Source: Halolamina pelagica (GTDB lineage: Archaea > Halobacteriota > Halobacteria > Halobacteriales > Haloferacaceae). Taken from it: a DNA stretch of 64,000 nt. Position 1 is the stretch's first letter, and every line of letters starts with the position of its first letter. This document shows, one piece after another, positions 43,317 to 52,403 of the stretch. The notes under the pieces are model-generated. The model saw nothing but the letters and a program-made list of their open reading frames with translations, was not told the origin of the DNA and searched no databases. Position numbers and translations under genes: made by a program. The stretch is taken from the NCBI RefSeq assembly GCF_001307315.1, contig NZ_LGUC01000001.1, positions 1,116,001 through 1,180,000 on the forward strand. Reading direction: 5' to 3'.

Positions 43317-44536
43317 TGTTCTGCCTCCGCGTCGGCTTCGGGGTTCAGTGCGTCGAGGAGCGCGTCCCCGAGGAAGTTGAACGCCAGGATGGTGAAGAAG
43401 AGGAACAGCCCGGGGATCAGCGTGATCCACGGCGCGAACGCCAGGTCCGAGCGCCCCTGCGCGATCAGCACGCCCCAGGAGGGGATCGTCGAGTCACCCA
43501 GCCCGAGGAACGCGAACTGCGCCTCGAACAGGATGAACGACGGGATCAGCAGCGTGATGTCGGTCACGATGCTGCTCGCGCTGTTGGGCATGATGTGCGA
43601 ACGGATCACTCGGTACGTGCTCGCGCCGCTGAGCTGGACCGCCTTGATGTACTCCTCTTCGGTCTTGGCCAGCGCGTTACTCCGCACGTAACGGGCGGTC
43701 CCCTCCCACGAGAACAGTGAGAAGAGGACGATGAACAGGAACAGGCTGGCCCCGTAGATGTAGAGGATCAGCAGGTAGAGGATGAACGTCGGGAACGACT
43801 GCTGGATGTCGACCCAGCGCATCAGGACCTCGTCGACGAGGCCGCCGGCGTATGCGGCGACCGTGCCGACGATGCTCCCGATGGTGACGACGAACAGCGT
43901 CGCGATGAAGCCGATCTTCATGCTGATCTGCATCCCGTAGACGATGATCCGGAAGATGTCCTTCCCGTCACCGGTCGTCCCGAGCGGGTGTTCGAGTGAG
44001 CCCTGGCAGGTGCCGCCCGCGACATCACCGACACAGTTGATCGGGTACACGTTGTTGATCTCGAGGAACATCGGCGGCTGGTACTTCGACATCAGGTCGA
44101 CCGTCGGCGCCGGGATGACCGCCGGGCCGATGACGCCGATGACGAAGATGAACAGCAGCCACCCGAGACTCGCCATCGCGGGACGGTTGCGCTTCATGTC
44201 CCGCCAGTAGTACTTCGTCATCCGGGGGTTCTGGTACAGCGGGAGCACCATGTACGCCCCGAACAGGAGCAGCGAGAACGCGAACATCCAATCGAGCTGG
44301 GTCACGTCGTACCCCCAGCCGATGAACTGGAACGTCGGGGTGTACTGGTTCCCGAAGTCCATCCCGATTGCGGCGTCCCACGTTCCGGTAACGAAGAAGT
44401 AGTCGAACGCCCAAACGATGCCCATCAGCGCTGTTCCCAGCGCGACGATGATGAAGTTCGGCGAAATCTCGCGTTCGGACTCCTCGTCGATCTGGGCCCA
44501 ATCGATCTCGTCGAAAGATTGTCTGTCCGTTGCCAT
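43313..44536 (-). CDS. Peptide ABC transporter permease (DppC/OppC type)
   Basis: 407 residues, longer than the usual 300. Six transmembrane helices in the C-terminal half are typical, with the EAA loop KTEEEYIKAVQLSGASTYRV then IRSHIMPNSASSIVTDITLL. The N-terminal 160 residues carry two additional hydrophobic segments (IIVALGTALMGIVWAFDYFF; LDWMFAFSLLLFGAYMVL) and a periplasmic loop. Such N-terminal extensions occur in haloarchaeal DppC. Start and stop codons overlap those of adjacent permease and ATPase genes, confirming an operon. Confidence 0.93.
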   Translation of the reverse strand: MATDRQSFDEIDWAQIDEESEREISPNFIIVALGTALMGIVWAFDYFFVTGTWDAAIGMDFGNQYTPTFQFIGWGYDVTQLDWMFAFSLLLFGAYMVLPLYQNPRMTKYYWRDMKRNRPAMASLGWLLFIFVIGVIGPAVIPAPTVDLMSKYQPPMFLEINNVYPINCVGDVAGGTCQGSLEHPLGTTGDGKDIFRIIVYGMQISMKIGFIATLFVVTIGSIVGTVAAYAGGLVDEVLMRWVDIQQSFPTFILYLLILYIYGASLFLFIVLFSLFSWEGTARYVRSNALAKTEEEYIKAVQLSGASTYRVIRSHIMPNSASSIVTDITLLIPSFILFEAQFAFLGLGDSTIPSWGVLIAQGRSDLAFAPWITLIPGLFLFFTILAFNFLGDALLDALNPEADAEAEQ

Positions 44537-45509
44537 TATCGATCCTCGAAGCTGATTCGCGGGTCAAGCACTGTGTACACCAGGTCCTGGAGCAGGTTCC
44601 CGATGGTCGCCACGAAGGTGAAGAACAGGGTCGAACCAAGCACGAGGTTCGTGTCCTGTGCGACCACCGCGTCGTAGAGCGTCCGCCCCAGCCCCGGGAT
44701 CCCGAACACCACCTCGACCAGCAGCGACGAGCCGGTGAAGATGGCCAGGAGGTAGCCGACCATCGTCGTCGACAGCGGGACCATCGTCGGCCGGATCACG
44801 TGGCGTGCGTAGATCCGGTACGTGGAGACCCCTTGGCCTTCGCTGTCTTGACGAAGTCCGCGTTCGCGTACTCCGCGGACTCGTTACGCGAGACGCGCAT
44901 GATGGCGCCGATGGAGCCAGTGACGAGCACGAATATCGGTATCGTGAGCTGTATCACGTTCTCGACGCTGAACATCGGCACGTCGGTCTGGTAGACGATG
45001 GGGATCCATCGTAACTGGACCCCGAATATCAACAGCAGTATGATCCCGAAGAAGAAGTTCGGGATCGCGTAGCCGAAGAAGGCCAACCCAGTGGCTGCGT
45101 GGTCCTTCCAGCTGTACTGGTTGGCCGCAGAGTACACCCCGACGATCGGGCCGATCAACACGGTCAGGATCGTCCATGGCACTGAGTACTGGACGGTGTA
45201 GTAGAGCGCACTAGCCAGTGCACTCGTCACCGGCTGGTTGCGGGTGTTCGACCACCCCCACTCAAGCGTGTACACACCGACCACGTAGTCCATGAATCGC
45301 ACGTGGAGCGGCCGATCGAGTTGGAGTTGAGCCTCCATGCGCTCTTCAGCCTCCGCTGGGTTCTCCCCGTCCATCGCTGCCTGTGTCACCGCCTGCTGGA
45401 CCTGTGGGTTCGGCGCCGCCGTCAGTAGCCCCCACGTGATCGACACGATGATGAACGTCACGATGGCCGCCCACGCGACCCGTCGGACGATGTACCATTC
45501 CATTCCCAT
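44536..45509 (-). CDS. Peptide ABC transporter permease (DppB/OppB type), frameshifted
   Basis: MEWYIVRRVAWAAIVTFIIV opens the product; the EAA-like segment NADFVKTAKAKG is reached, then the frame breaks and resumes as IRPTMVPLSTTMVGYLLAIF and VVFGIPGLGRTLYDAVVAQD. One extra base in the C4 run at 44829-44832 restores about 324 residues with six helices. Together with the neighbouring permease it forms the membrane channel. An alternative start is ATG 45503. Confidence 0.92.
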
Positions 45510-45676
45510 TGGTTATAACGACCTCATTTGTGTATCCCTGAAAGCTTCGACCGTGGTTTCCGCTGTATATGCATAATCCCCATCCGTGTGTATGTGTGGC
45601 AACCGTCGAACCGGTGTTTACCGGTACGACACGATTACCCCATGTGTGTTTCGATGGATAGCTTCCTCGTACGCTC

Positions 45677-45705
45677 AAAAAACGCCGAAGGCCCGATGCG
45701 GCGTT
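45677..45705 (-). terminator. Intrinsic-type terminator after the substrate-binding-protein gene
   Basis: Reading the minus strand, AACGCCG and CGGCGTT form a 7-bp stem, followed by TTTTTT (complement of 45677-45682). The stem overlaps the TAA stop at 45704-45706. Another dyad, ACCGGT-GTTT-ACCGGT (45610-45625), lies further downstream. These would limit read-through into the permease genes and favour excess binding protein. Confidence 0.55.
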
Positions 45706-47614
45706 ACTCCTCGCGGTACCAGGCGGGGAAGTCCCAGCCGCTGAAGAAGTTCTCCGCGGGGCCGTTGATGTCGGCCGCGTAGCCGGAGCGGCTGCTCGGG
45801 AAGGCGAGCATCCCCATCGGCTGGTCGTCGGCGACGTTGACGAAGATCTCGCTCATGATGTCGTTGAGCTCTTCGGTGCTCTCGGCGTTGTTGGCCTCCT
45901 CCCACAGCGTCTCGGCGTCCCAGGACGGGTAGTAGCCGTACGGGTTGTAGAAGGAGTCCTTCTGGAAGAACACCTCTGCGGTGAGCGGGTTGAGCGGGTA
46001 GGTGTTGAGGCCGAACACGACCGTCATGTCCCACGGGTTCGCGCTGGTGGCCTTGTCACGCGGACCGGCGTTGTAGGAGCCGTTGGACCACTCGAGCTCG
46101 TCGGCGTTCTCCGGCACCTCCTGCTGCCAGTACTCCTGGGAGAACTGCGAGCCCTGAATCGCGTTGACTTCGACGGCGATCCCGGCGTTCTGCTCGAACT
46201 CCTGGGCGATGAACTCCGCCATCGAGCGCTCGGTGTTCTGCCCGGCGCTGTGGTAGAGCGTGATCGTACACTGATCGCCTTCGGGGTTCAGGAGTCGACC
46301 CTGGCCGTCGTAGCTGTAGTCGTACTCGACGTTGTCGATCGCTTCCTTGATCCGGCTCTGAGTCGGCTCCTGGCCGTAGAGGTCCCCGGTCCCGTACTCC
46401 GGCACGTCGGCGTCACTGGGGTACCACGTGGACCAGCGAGGCTGCCAGGTGTACTCGACGTTCGCGTAGCCACGGAACACACCCTCGACCAGCGCCTGCT
46501 TGTCGACGGCGCAGCCGAGCCCCTGGCGGAACTTCTTCTCGCGGAAGAGGTTGCCCGGGCCGGCGTTCCATCCGTTCTCACGCATGTTGTAAACGCAGAC
46601 CTCGTTGTACGGCTGGGGAATGAGGTAGACCTCGACGTTGTCCAGGCTGTCGAACTCTTCGACACGCTCGGGCGGGACTGCGGCGTAGTCGGTCTCGCCG
46701 GTCTCGAGCGCGCCGAGGCGGGAGGCCTGCTCCTGAACGACCCGACTCTCGAGGGTCTCGAAGTACGGCGCGTTCTCGAAGAGCTGGTTGATGTCGGTCG
46801 CCTCCTGCATGTAGTAGTCCTCGTTGCGGCTGTACGTCTGGCCGCTGGAGCGGTTCCACTCCTCGAGGGTGTAGGCGCCGAGGTTGCCGGTGAACTCGAG
46901 CTCGAGCAGCTCCTGATCCTCCTGCAGTCCCTTGTCGTCCTCCTCGTCCACGTACGGCTTGAGGAGATCCTTCGGGATCGGGTACAGCAGCGGGTCGTAC
47001 GTCTGCGGGTAGAGCAGGTTCGCACTCGGGAGCTCGATCTGGAACTCGAACTCGCCGGTCTGCTCGACCGTGACCTCGCTGGGCCACGAGTTCTGTGCGG
47101 ACGTCGACGCCCACTCAGACTGGTGGACCTCCTGCACGAGGTAGACGAAGTCTTCGGCAGTGACCTGCCCGTAGCCGGCGCCGAACTCGAGGTTCTCTCG
47201 AACCTTCGCGGTCCAGACTTTCCCGCCGTCGTCGGTACTCAGGTCGTACAGCTGGGGGATCACTTCGTTACCCGGCCCGAAGGTGTACCCCATGTCGAGG
47301 GCGTAGCCGATCAGCGTGCCGGCGCCGGCCTCGGTGTTGTAGAGCGGGTTCAGCGTGTCGACAGGACTGGAGGTGACGGTGTTGTACGTGCCGCCGACCT
47401 CGGGGATCTCGACCTCGCCCTCGGGCGTGGGCGTGTCCTCACCCATCGCGTCTCCTTCAGTCTCCGTCGGCGAATCCGTCGCCGTGTCGGTGCCGTCGCC
47501 GCCCGTACAGCCGGCCATCCCGGCTGCACCGGCGACGCCTAGGGCCTGAAGCCATCGGCGCCGGTCGATTCCCGCATTCTTGTCGTCACCACGTCGTCCG
47601 TGAGGGTCAGACAT
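45704..47614 (-). CDS. Peptide ABC transporter substrate-binding lipoprotein (family 5)
   Basis: 636 residues. A Tat leader with lipobox (DRRRWLQALGVAGAAGMAGC) is followed by a Thr/acid-rich linker (DGTDTATDSPTETEGDAMG). The SBP family 5 body contains VDTLNPLYNTEAGAGTLIGY, LSTDDGGKVWTAKVRENLEF, EDFVYLVQEVHQSEW and KFRQGLGCAVDKQALVEGVF. It is anchored outside the membrane and delivers oligopeptides or similar solutes to the permeases. A terminator follows directly and the rest of the transporter lies 194 bp downstream. Specificity is not evident. Confidence 0.94.
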   Translation of the reverse strand: MSDPHGRRGDDKNAGIDRRRWLQALGVAGAAGMAGCTGGDGTDTATDSPTETEGDAMGEDTPTPEGEVEIPEVGGTYNTVTSSPVDTLNPLYNTEAGAGTLIGYALDMGYTFGPGNEVIPQLYDLSTDDGGKVWTAKVRENLEFGAGYGQVTAEDFVYLVQEVHQSEWASTSAQNSWPSEVTVEQTGEFEFQIELPSANLLYPQTYDPLLYPIPKDLLKPYVDEEDDKGLQEDQELLELEFTGNLGAYTLEEWNRSSGQTYSRNEDYYMQEATDINQLFENAPYFETLESRVVQEQASRLGALETGETDYAAVPPERVEEFDSLDNVEVYLIPQPYNEVCVYNMRENGWNAGPGNLFREKKFRQGLGCAVDKQALVEGVFRGYANVEYTWQPRWSTWYPSDADVPEYGTGDLYGQEPTQSRIKEAIDNVEYDYSYDGQGRLLNPEGDQCTITLYHSAGQNTERSMAEFIAQEFEQNAGIAVEVNAIQGSQFSQEYWQQEVPENADELEWSNGSYNAGPRDKATSANPWDMTVVFGLNTYPLNPLTAEVFFQKDSFYNPYGYYPSWDAETLWEEANNAESTEELNDIMSEIFVNVADDQPMGMLAFPSSRSGYAADINGPAENFFSGWDFPAWYREE

Positions 47615-47639
47615 GTGGTCCTTCTGTTATCCGAAATAG

Positions 47640-47656
47640 CTGATAAAACTGTCGTT
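47640..47656 (-). promoter_or_regulatory. Promoter of the substrate-binding-protein gene
   Basis: The minus strand reads AAACGACAGTTTTATCAGC; the TATA element is centred near 47645, about 31 bases before the start at 47614. The upstream AAACGACAG can serve as BRE. Confidence 0.5.
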
Positions 47657-48051
47657 TGGTACCATGGGGCTTTTACTCATACGTAGACGGGGGTAGCGGC
47701 CGATTTGTAACACGATTCGGTAGCAGAAAGTTCGGCCCACAGCACTCAATGACTCGATTCTCCCGTGTCTTCCGCCATTCGGCGATCTGGCCGAGGAAAC
47801 ACGATCTCCCCACTTGCTGGGGGAAGTGAAACGCCCAGTCGTTCATCGTGGCGCGGAGTTCGACCAAGTGGCGCGGAGTTGCCGAGCGTCGTGACACACG
47901 GGCTGACCGCCCCTTCCGCGGGTTCCGACCCCGTATAGCGTGGGTGGTTTATCAGCTAGGTCGGTGGTAGAGCGCTTCTAGGTCGCGATTTCTAAGAAAT
48001 TGAGAATCGTCATCTTCCCCTATACCCCGCCGGTGCCATGGTCTAGATGTG
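47657..48051 (+). promoter_or_regulatory. Long intergenic region upstream of nirK
   Basis: No credible gene is seen here. It holds a direct repeat GTGGCGCGGAGTT at 47848-47860 and 47868-47880, exactly 20 bp apart (about two helical turns). A perfect dyad ATTTCT-A-AGAAAT lies at 47988-48000. A TATA-like CCTATACC around 48019-48026 sits about 29 bases before the nirK ATG. The dyad, about 25 bp upstream of the TATA element, is placed like an archaeal activator site. Confidence 0.4.
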
Positions 48052-49502
48052 ATGAGCTCAGTACCCACGACGACCCGACGGCGCGTGTTGCAGAGCATGG
48101 GTGCGGCCGGTGCGACGGCAGTCGCCGGCTGTGTCTCCGCCCCGCCAGCTGAGGAGCAGGCGGCGAAGTCGACCCCGCAACCCCCGAACATGAACGAGAG
48201 CCCCGTACTCGACACCCAGCGCATCGCCGGAAACCCGACTGCAGTGCCGCCGCCGATCGACCGCGACAGCCCGACCACCGTCAGCGTCGAGATGACCACC
48301 CACGAGCAGGTCGCCGAGGTCGAACCCGGCGTCACCTACACGTACATGAGCTTCGACGGCCGGATTCCCGGACCGATGATCCGGGCCCGCGTCGGCGACC
48401 ACGTCGAGATGACGGTCACGAACGACGAGTCGAACTCGATGCCGCACAACATCGACCTCCACGCCGTCCGCGGTCCGGGCGGCGGCGCCGAGGCGTCGAT
48501 GGTGGCCCCCGGCGAGACGAAGACGTTCACGTTCAAAGCCACCTACCCCGGCCTGTTCACCTACCACTGCGCCGTCCCGAACCTGGACTACCACATCTCC
48601 AGCGGGATGTTCGGCGCCATCCTGATCGAGCCCGAGGTGGGGCTGCCGGCAGTCGACCACGAGTTCTACCTCGGCCAGCACGAACTCTACACCACTGGCG
48701 ACGCCGGCGAGGAGGGCCACCACGACTTCGACTTCGAGGCGATGAAGGACGAAGAGCCGACGTACGTGCTCATCAACGGCGAGAAGTACGCTATCGGCCC
48801 CAACGGCCACAACGAGATGCAGATCGAGACCGGCGAGAGCGCCCGCGTCTACTACGTCTCCGGCGGGCCGAACCTCTCCAGTTCGCTCCACCCCATCGGC
48901 TCGGTCTGGGACGAGGTCCACCCGCAGGGCGGCATCGGGAGCGATGTCCACCGCAACATCCAGACGACGCCGGTGCCCCGGGGTCGGCGGTGATCGCGAC
49001 GCTGCACTCGCCCGTCCCGGGCCTGATCAAGATCGTCGACCATGCGCTCACCCGAGTCGGCCGCAAGGGCGCGCTGGCTGTCATCGACGTACAGGGCGAC
49101 CCGAACCCCGACGTGTTCGACCCCGGTCAGGAGTCGAGCAGCCAGGCCGAAGGGCCAGCCGAGTTCGACGGCTGGTTCGACAACGTCGACAACTACGACG
49201 GCGTCGCCGACCGGACCGATGAGGACGAGATCACCGTGCAGGTGGGTTCACAGGCCAACGGCGGCGGCTTCGGGTTCTCGCCGGCGGCCGTCGCGGTGTC
49301 GCCCGGCACGACCGTCACGTGGGAGTGGACCGGTGAGGGCGGCAGCCACGACGTGCAGGCCGACGACGGGAGCTTCGCCAGCGAGATGGTCGGTGACGCC
49401 GGTCACACCTTCAAGCGGGCGTTCGACGACACGGGAACGACGAAGTACTACTGCATGCCCCACAAAACGATGGGGATGAAGGGTGCGATCGTCGTCAAGT
49501 GA
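48052..49502 (+). CDS. nirK: Copper nitrite reductase NirK fused to a C-terminal halocyanin domain, frameshifted
   Basis: A Tat/lipobox leader (TTRRRVLQSMGAAGATAVAGC) precedes two cupredoxin domains. Type 1 Cu: His132, Cys173, His181, Met186. Type 2 Cu: His137, His172, His331. Catalytic Asp135 and His280 match Asp98 and His255 of Alcaligenes NirK, with the family's 51-residue His280-His331 spacing. A linker (about 352-392) leads to a halocyanin domain with His433, Cys468, His471 and Met476. One base must be added to the C4 run 48976-48979 to join the frames (483 residues). It reduces nitrite to NO outside the membrane; the tethered blue-copper domain is a probable built-in electron donor. Confidence 0.92.
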
Positions 49503-49655
49503 GTGGCGCTTCCACCGACGAACGCCGTTTTCGCGTCTCGTTTTCGTGGACATCCCTCGCGCGAGCGGTGGCGATCCGCTCGTAGCTATCACTGCGAGTG
49601 AATTACCGGTGGAGCAGTAACATTCAGGATGCGCGAAACCGTACGGGCAGTCGCA

Positions 49656-50378
49656 ATGACCTTCGACCTCACCTGGTACGGCCACTCGACGTGGAGCGTC
49701 ACCGTCGACGACACCGAGTTCCTGATCGATCCGTTCTTCGACACCCCGTTCACCGACACGGATCCGGCTGAGTTGGACCCGGACTACGTCCTGATCACCC
49801 ACGGTCACGCCGACCACATCGGCGACGCCGGCCGGTTCGAAACAGCCCACTTCGTCTCGACGCCGGAGATCACGAGCTATCTCGCGGACAACTACGGCAT
49901 CGAGCACGCGACGGGGATGAACCTCGGCGGCACCGTCGAACTCGGCGACGCGTTCGTCACGATGGTGCGGGCCGACCACTCCAACGGGCTGGACACCGAG
50001 TACGACGCCAGCGGCGGCATGCCCGCGGGCTACGTGATCAGCGAGACGAAGCCCACACAGGAGACAGACGCCGACTCGACCGCGTTCTACCACGCCGGCG
50101 ACACCTCGCTGCACTCCGAGATGAAGGACGTCATCGGGCCGTTCCTCGAGCCCGACGCCGCCGCGGTGCCGGTCGGCGACCACTTCACCATGGGGCCGGC
50201 ACAGGCCGCGATCGCGGTCGACTGGCTCGACGTGGATGTGGCGTTCCCGATGCACTACGACACGTTCCCGCCGATCGAGATCGACACCGACGAGTTCGTT
50301 CGCGAGGTCAAAGCGACGGGTAGTGACACCGAGGTCGTCGTCCTCGACGGCGACGAGTCCTACACGCTGGCGGAGTAG
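49656..50378 (+). CDS. Metallo-beta-lactamase-fold metal-dependent hydrolase (UlaG-like)
   Basis: 240 residues from ATG 49656. [34 protein letters not shown] (HxHxDH), [22 protein letters not shown] and [12 protein letters not shown] supply the metal-binding His/Asp set. This is the UPF0173-type metal-dependent hydrolase pattern. The substrate is unknown. It is a distant paralogue of the gene at 33074-33933. No link to nirK is implied by spacing (153 bp). Confidence 0.93.
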   Translation: MTFDLTWYGHSTWSVTVDDTEFLIDPFFDTPFTDTDPAELDPDYVLITHGHADHIGDAGRFETAHFVSTPEITSYLADNYGIEHATGMNLGGTVELGDAFVTMVRADHSNGLDTEYDASGGMPAGYVISETKPTQETDADSTAFYHAGDTSLHSEMKDVIGPFLEPDAAAVPVGDHFTMGPAQAAIAVDWLDVDVAFPMHYDTFPPIEIDTDEFVREVKATGSDTEVVVLDGDESYTLAE

Positions 50379-50495
50379 GCGTCGACGGGACGGCGCCATC
50401 GTCGGGGCCCTTCGGCTGGGCGCCTGCACCGGCGGCCGATTCCTTCGGCCGGGGCAGCAAGATTTAGGCGGCGACCGGACCAACTTCGGATCGCG

Positions 50496-50891
50496 ATGAG
50501 CAAACAAGTCACCACAGTCTCCGAGGACGGTTACGCTTCCACGACCGAGGTCCGCGATTTCTCCGTCGACATCGACCCCGGCGGCGAGTCCGCACCCGAC
50601 ACGCTGGAGTCGCTGCTCGCTTCCTACGGCGCCTGCTACGTGCCGGCGCTGCGCGTCGGCGCGAAGCAGCGCGACGTGGGCGAACTCGGAAAGGTCGAAC
50701 TCTCGATCACGGGCGAACTCAACGACGACGACAAACTCGCCAGCATCCACTTCGACATCGCCGTCGAGAACGACGTGAGCGAGGCCGACGGCGAAGAGGC
50801 GATCGACCGCGCGTTCGACCTCTGTAAGGTCCACGACGCGCTCAAGGGCGACCTCCACGCTGAGACGACGTTCGAAGGCGACGCGTTCTGA
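50496..50891 (+). CDS. OsmC/Ohr-family thiol peroxidase-like protein
   Basis: 131 residues. The two redox cysteines are in LLASYGACYVPALRVGAKQR and FDLCKVHDALKGDLH, and VELSITGELNDDDKLASIHF gives the central sheet. OsmC proteins reduce organic hydroperoxides using thiols. Codon use and acidity match neighbours. A weak TATA-like element (AGATTTAG) lies about 33 bases upstream. Confidence 0.9.
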   Translation: MSKQVTTVSEDGYASTTEVRDFSVDIDPGGESAPDTLESLLASYGACYVPALRVGAKQRDVGELGKVELSITGELNDDDKLASIHFDIAVENDVSEADGEEAIDRAFDLCKVHDALKGDLHAETTFEGDAF

Positions 50892-50912
50892 GCCGGCGAC
50901 TGCCCTCGCGGC

Positions 50913-51098
50913 TCAGCCCTCGATTTCTGTGACCCGTTCGCGCTCTACCGAGGCTGGCTCCCGGTCGCGCCGGTACTCCCCGTAGGTCATCGCCTCGCCG
51001 TCACAGATGACGAGGTCGGTGCCGACAGGTGATAGATCCGGACCGCGATCGCGCGGCGGCGAGTCGCGGACGACGGGTGGTATGCTACTGGTACCCAT
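50913..51098 (-). CDS. Small hypothetical protein
   Basis: 61 residues from ATG 51098: MGTSSIPPVVRDSPPRDRG, then DLSPVGTDLVICDGEAMTYG and a charged tail. It is rich in Pro and Arg near the N-terminus, and the acidic, conserved-looking middle suggests a real small protein, but no family is recognised. It is convergent with the OsmC gene and divergent from the next membrane protein. Confidence 0.5.
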   Translation of the reverse strand: MGTSSIPPVVRDSPPRDRGPDLSPVGTDLVICDGEAMTYGEYRRDREPASVERERVTEIEG

Positions 51099-51210
51099 AC
51101 GTAGGGCTACGAGGGAGACTGCATAAGTCTTTGCCCAATACTTCCCTGAGAACCCGTTTAGCGGCCGTTTTGGGGCGTGCCCACTCAGGTGAAGCTTTTT
51201 GGCCACGCGG

Positions 51211-51771
51211 GTGCCACCGCCAACCGTGCCGGCGCTTTCAGTCCACCTCAACCGAGATCGGCCGCGCGACATCGACGCGCCGGCGTCGTACGTGGCCGAC
51301 GGGCCGTTCGACGTGGCCCTCGAAAACCACGGGGCGGGCTCACACGTCCACCTCAAACTGGACACGTCGCTCTCGCGAGCCGCGAGGCTCCGGGACGACA
51401 GCCGCTACATCGACGCCGAGACGACGACCCGCATCGGCGTCGACACCCAGCCGATGAGTGAGCCGGTGACGGGCGAGCTGACGATCTCTGCCGGCTACGG
51501 GGCCGAGACGGAGACGGTCGAACTCCGAATCGAGCCGTCCCGCGCGGGCGGCTACGGGATCGACGTGGACGAGACCCTCGCACAGCCACAGTCCGCGGAG
51601 AGCGTTCTGGACCGGCTCGACGCCGAGACGATCGGGCTGCTGGCACTCGCCGCGCTCACGCTGACCGTGGCTGTCGCGGTCGCGGTCCTCGTACAGAGCG
51701 GCGTCGTCATCGCCGCCGCGGCGTTCGTGGCGCTGGTGACCGTCGTCGGCCTCGTGCTGGCGTTGACCTAA
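51211..51771 (+). CDS. Haloarchaeal membrane-anchored protein of unknown function
   Basis: About 186 residues. A soluble beta-rich N-terminal domain (VPALSVHLNRDRPRDIDAPA; GELTISAGYGAETETVELRI) is followed by two C-terminal helices (LLALAALTLTVAVAVAVLV; GVVIAAAAFVALVTVVGLV). It has no ATG; GTG 51211 or 51226 is likely, with AAGCTTTTTT just before as a promoter element. The N-terminal part would face outside or inside depending on topology, which is not clear. Confidence 0.7.
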   Translation: MPPPTVPALSVHLNRDRPRDIDAPASYVADGPFDVALENHGAGSHVHLKLDTSLSRAARLRDDSRYIDAETTTRIGVDTQPMSEPVTGELTISAGYGAETETVELRIEPSRAGGYGIDVDETLAQPQSAESVLDRLDAETIGLLALAALTLTVAVAVAVLVQSGVVIAAAAFVALVTVVGLVLALT

Positions 51772-51833
51772 CGCTCGGGTACCCGAGCCCGCGGGTGGAT
51801 GGATTTTTGCTGTCGCCGCTATCAGGCTCGTGT

Positions 51834-52328
51834 ATGTCCACCGCAGCGGCGACGCGCGAGGCCGTGCGCGAGCGACCGTTCCTCCTGCTCGCGCTCCGTG
51901 CCGGCGTCGTCAACTACACCGCCGCCGCCGAGTACCTCGATACGGGTGAGACCGAGCCCGTCGCCACCGCGCTCCGCCGGTTCGCCGAGGACCTCCCGGC
52001 GCTCGACACACGCGACACCGAGCCCAAGGTCCGGATGGAGAGCGGCGTCGGTCTCGTCGACACGGCAGAGGGGGCGCCCGACGGCGCGCTCCTTTCGGTC
52101 GGCGGCACGGCAGTCGCTCCCGACGCGGGCTCGCTGACGGCCGTGATCGCGACGGGCGACGTGGGGACGAGCGCGCTGGGGGCGGTCTGTGGCCGCCTCG
52201 ATGCCGAGGCGATCGACGCCGCGGCCGCGGCCGTCGCCGACGGCACGCTGTTGGTCGTGGTCGATCGTCGGGCCGGCGTCGACGCGCTCCGGGCGGTCGA
52301 GGACGCGCTGTCGCGCGTCCCGCAGTGA
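51834..52328 (+). CDS. Haloarchaeal hypothetical protein with helical N-terminus
   Basis: 164 residues. The N-terminal segment (REAVRERPFLLLALRAGVVN; YTAAAEYLDTGETEPVATAL) resembles a small HTH-like unit. The C-terminal half is ACT-like alpha-beta (GSLTAVIATGDVGTSALGAV; GTLLVVVDRRAGVDALRAV). This layout suggests a ligand-responsive regulator, but the family is not recognised and no residue pattern fixes it. It precedes cysS by 75 bases on the same strand. Confidence 0.75.
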   Translation: MSTAAATREAVRERPFLLLALRAGVVNYTAAAEYLDTGETEPVATALRRFAEDLPALDTRDTEPKVRMESGVGLVDTAEGAPDGALLSVGGTAVAPDAGSLTAVIATGDVGTSALGAVCGRLDAEAIDAAAAAVADGTLLVVVDRRAGVDALRAVEDALSRVPQ

Positions 52329-52403
52329 GGCGGCTGATCACGGGATCCTCCCGCCAGCCACGCTTCCGACGGCTTCAAACCGCCGGCTGGAGAATCCCCT
52401 CGC

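Noticed and set aside
47673..47897. 74-codon minus-strand open frame upstream of nirK
   Set aside because: Its translation is rich in Arg, Cys, Trp and Pro, lacks the acidic bias of the other genes, and has no family features.
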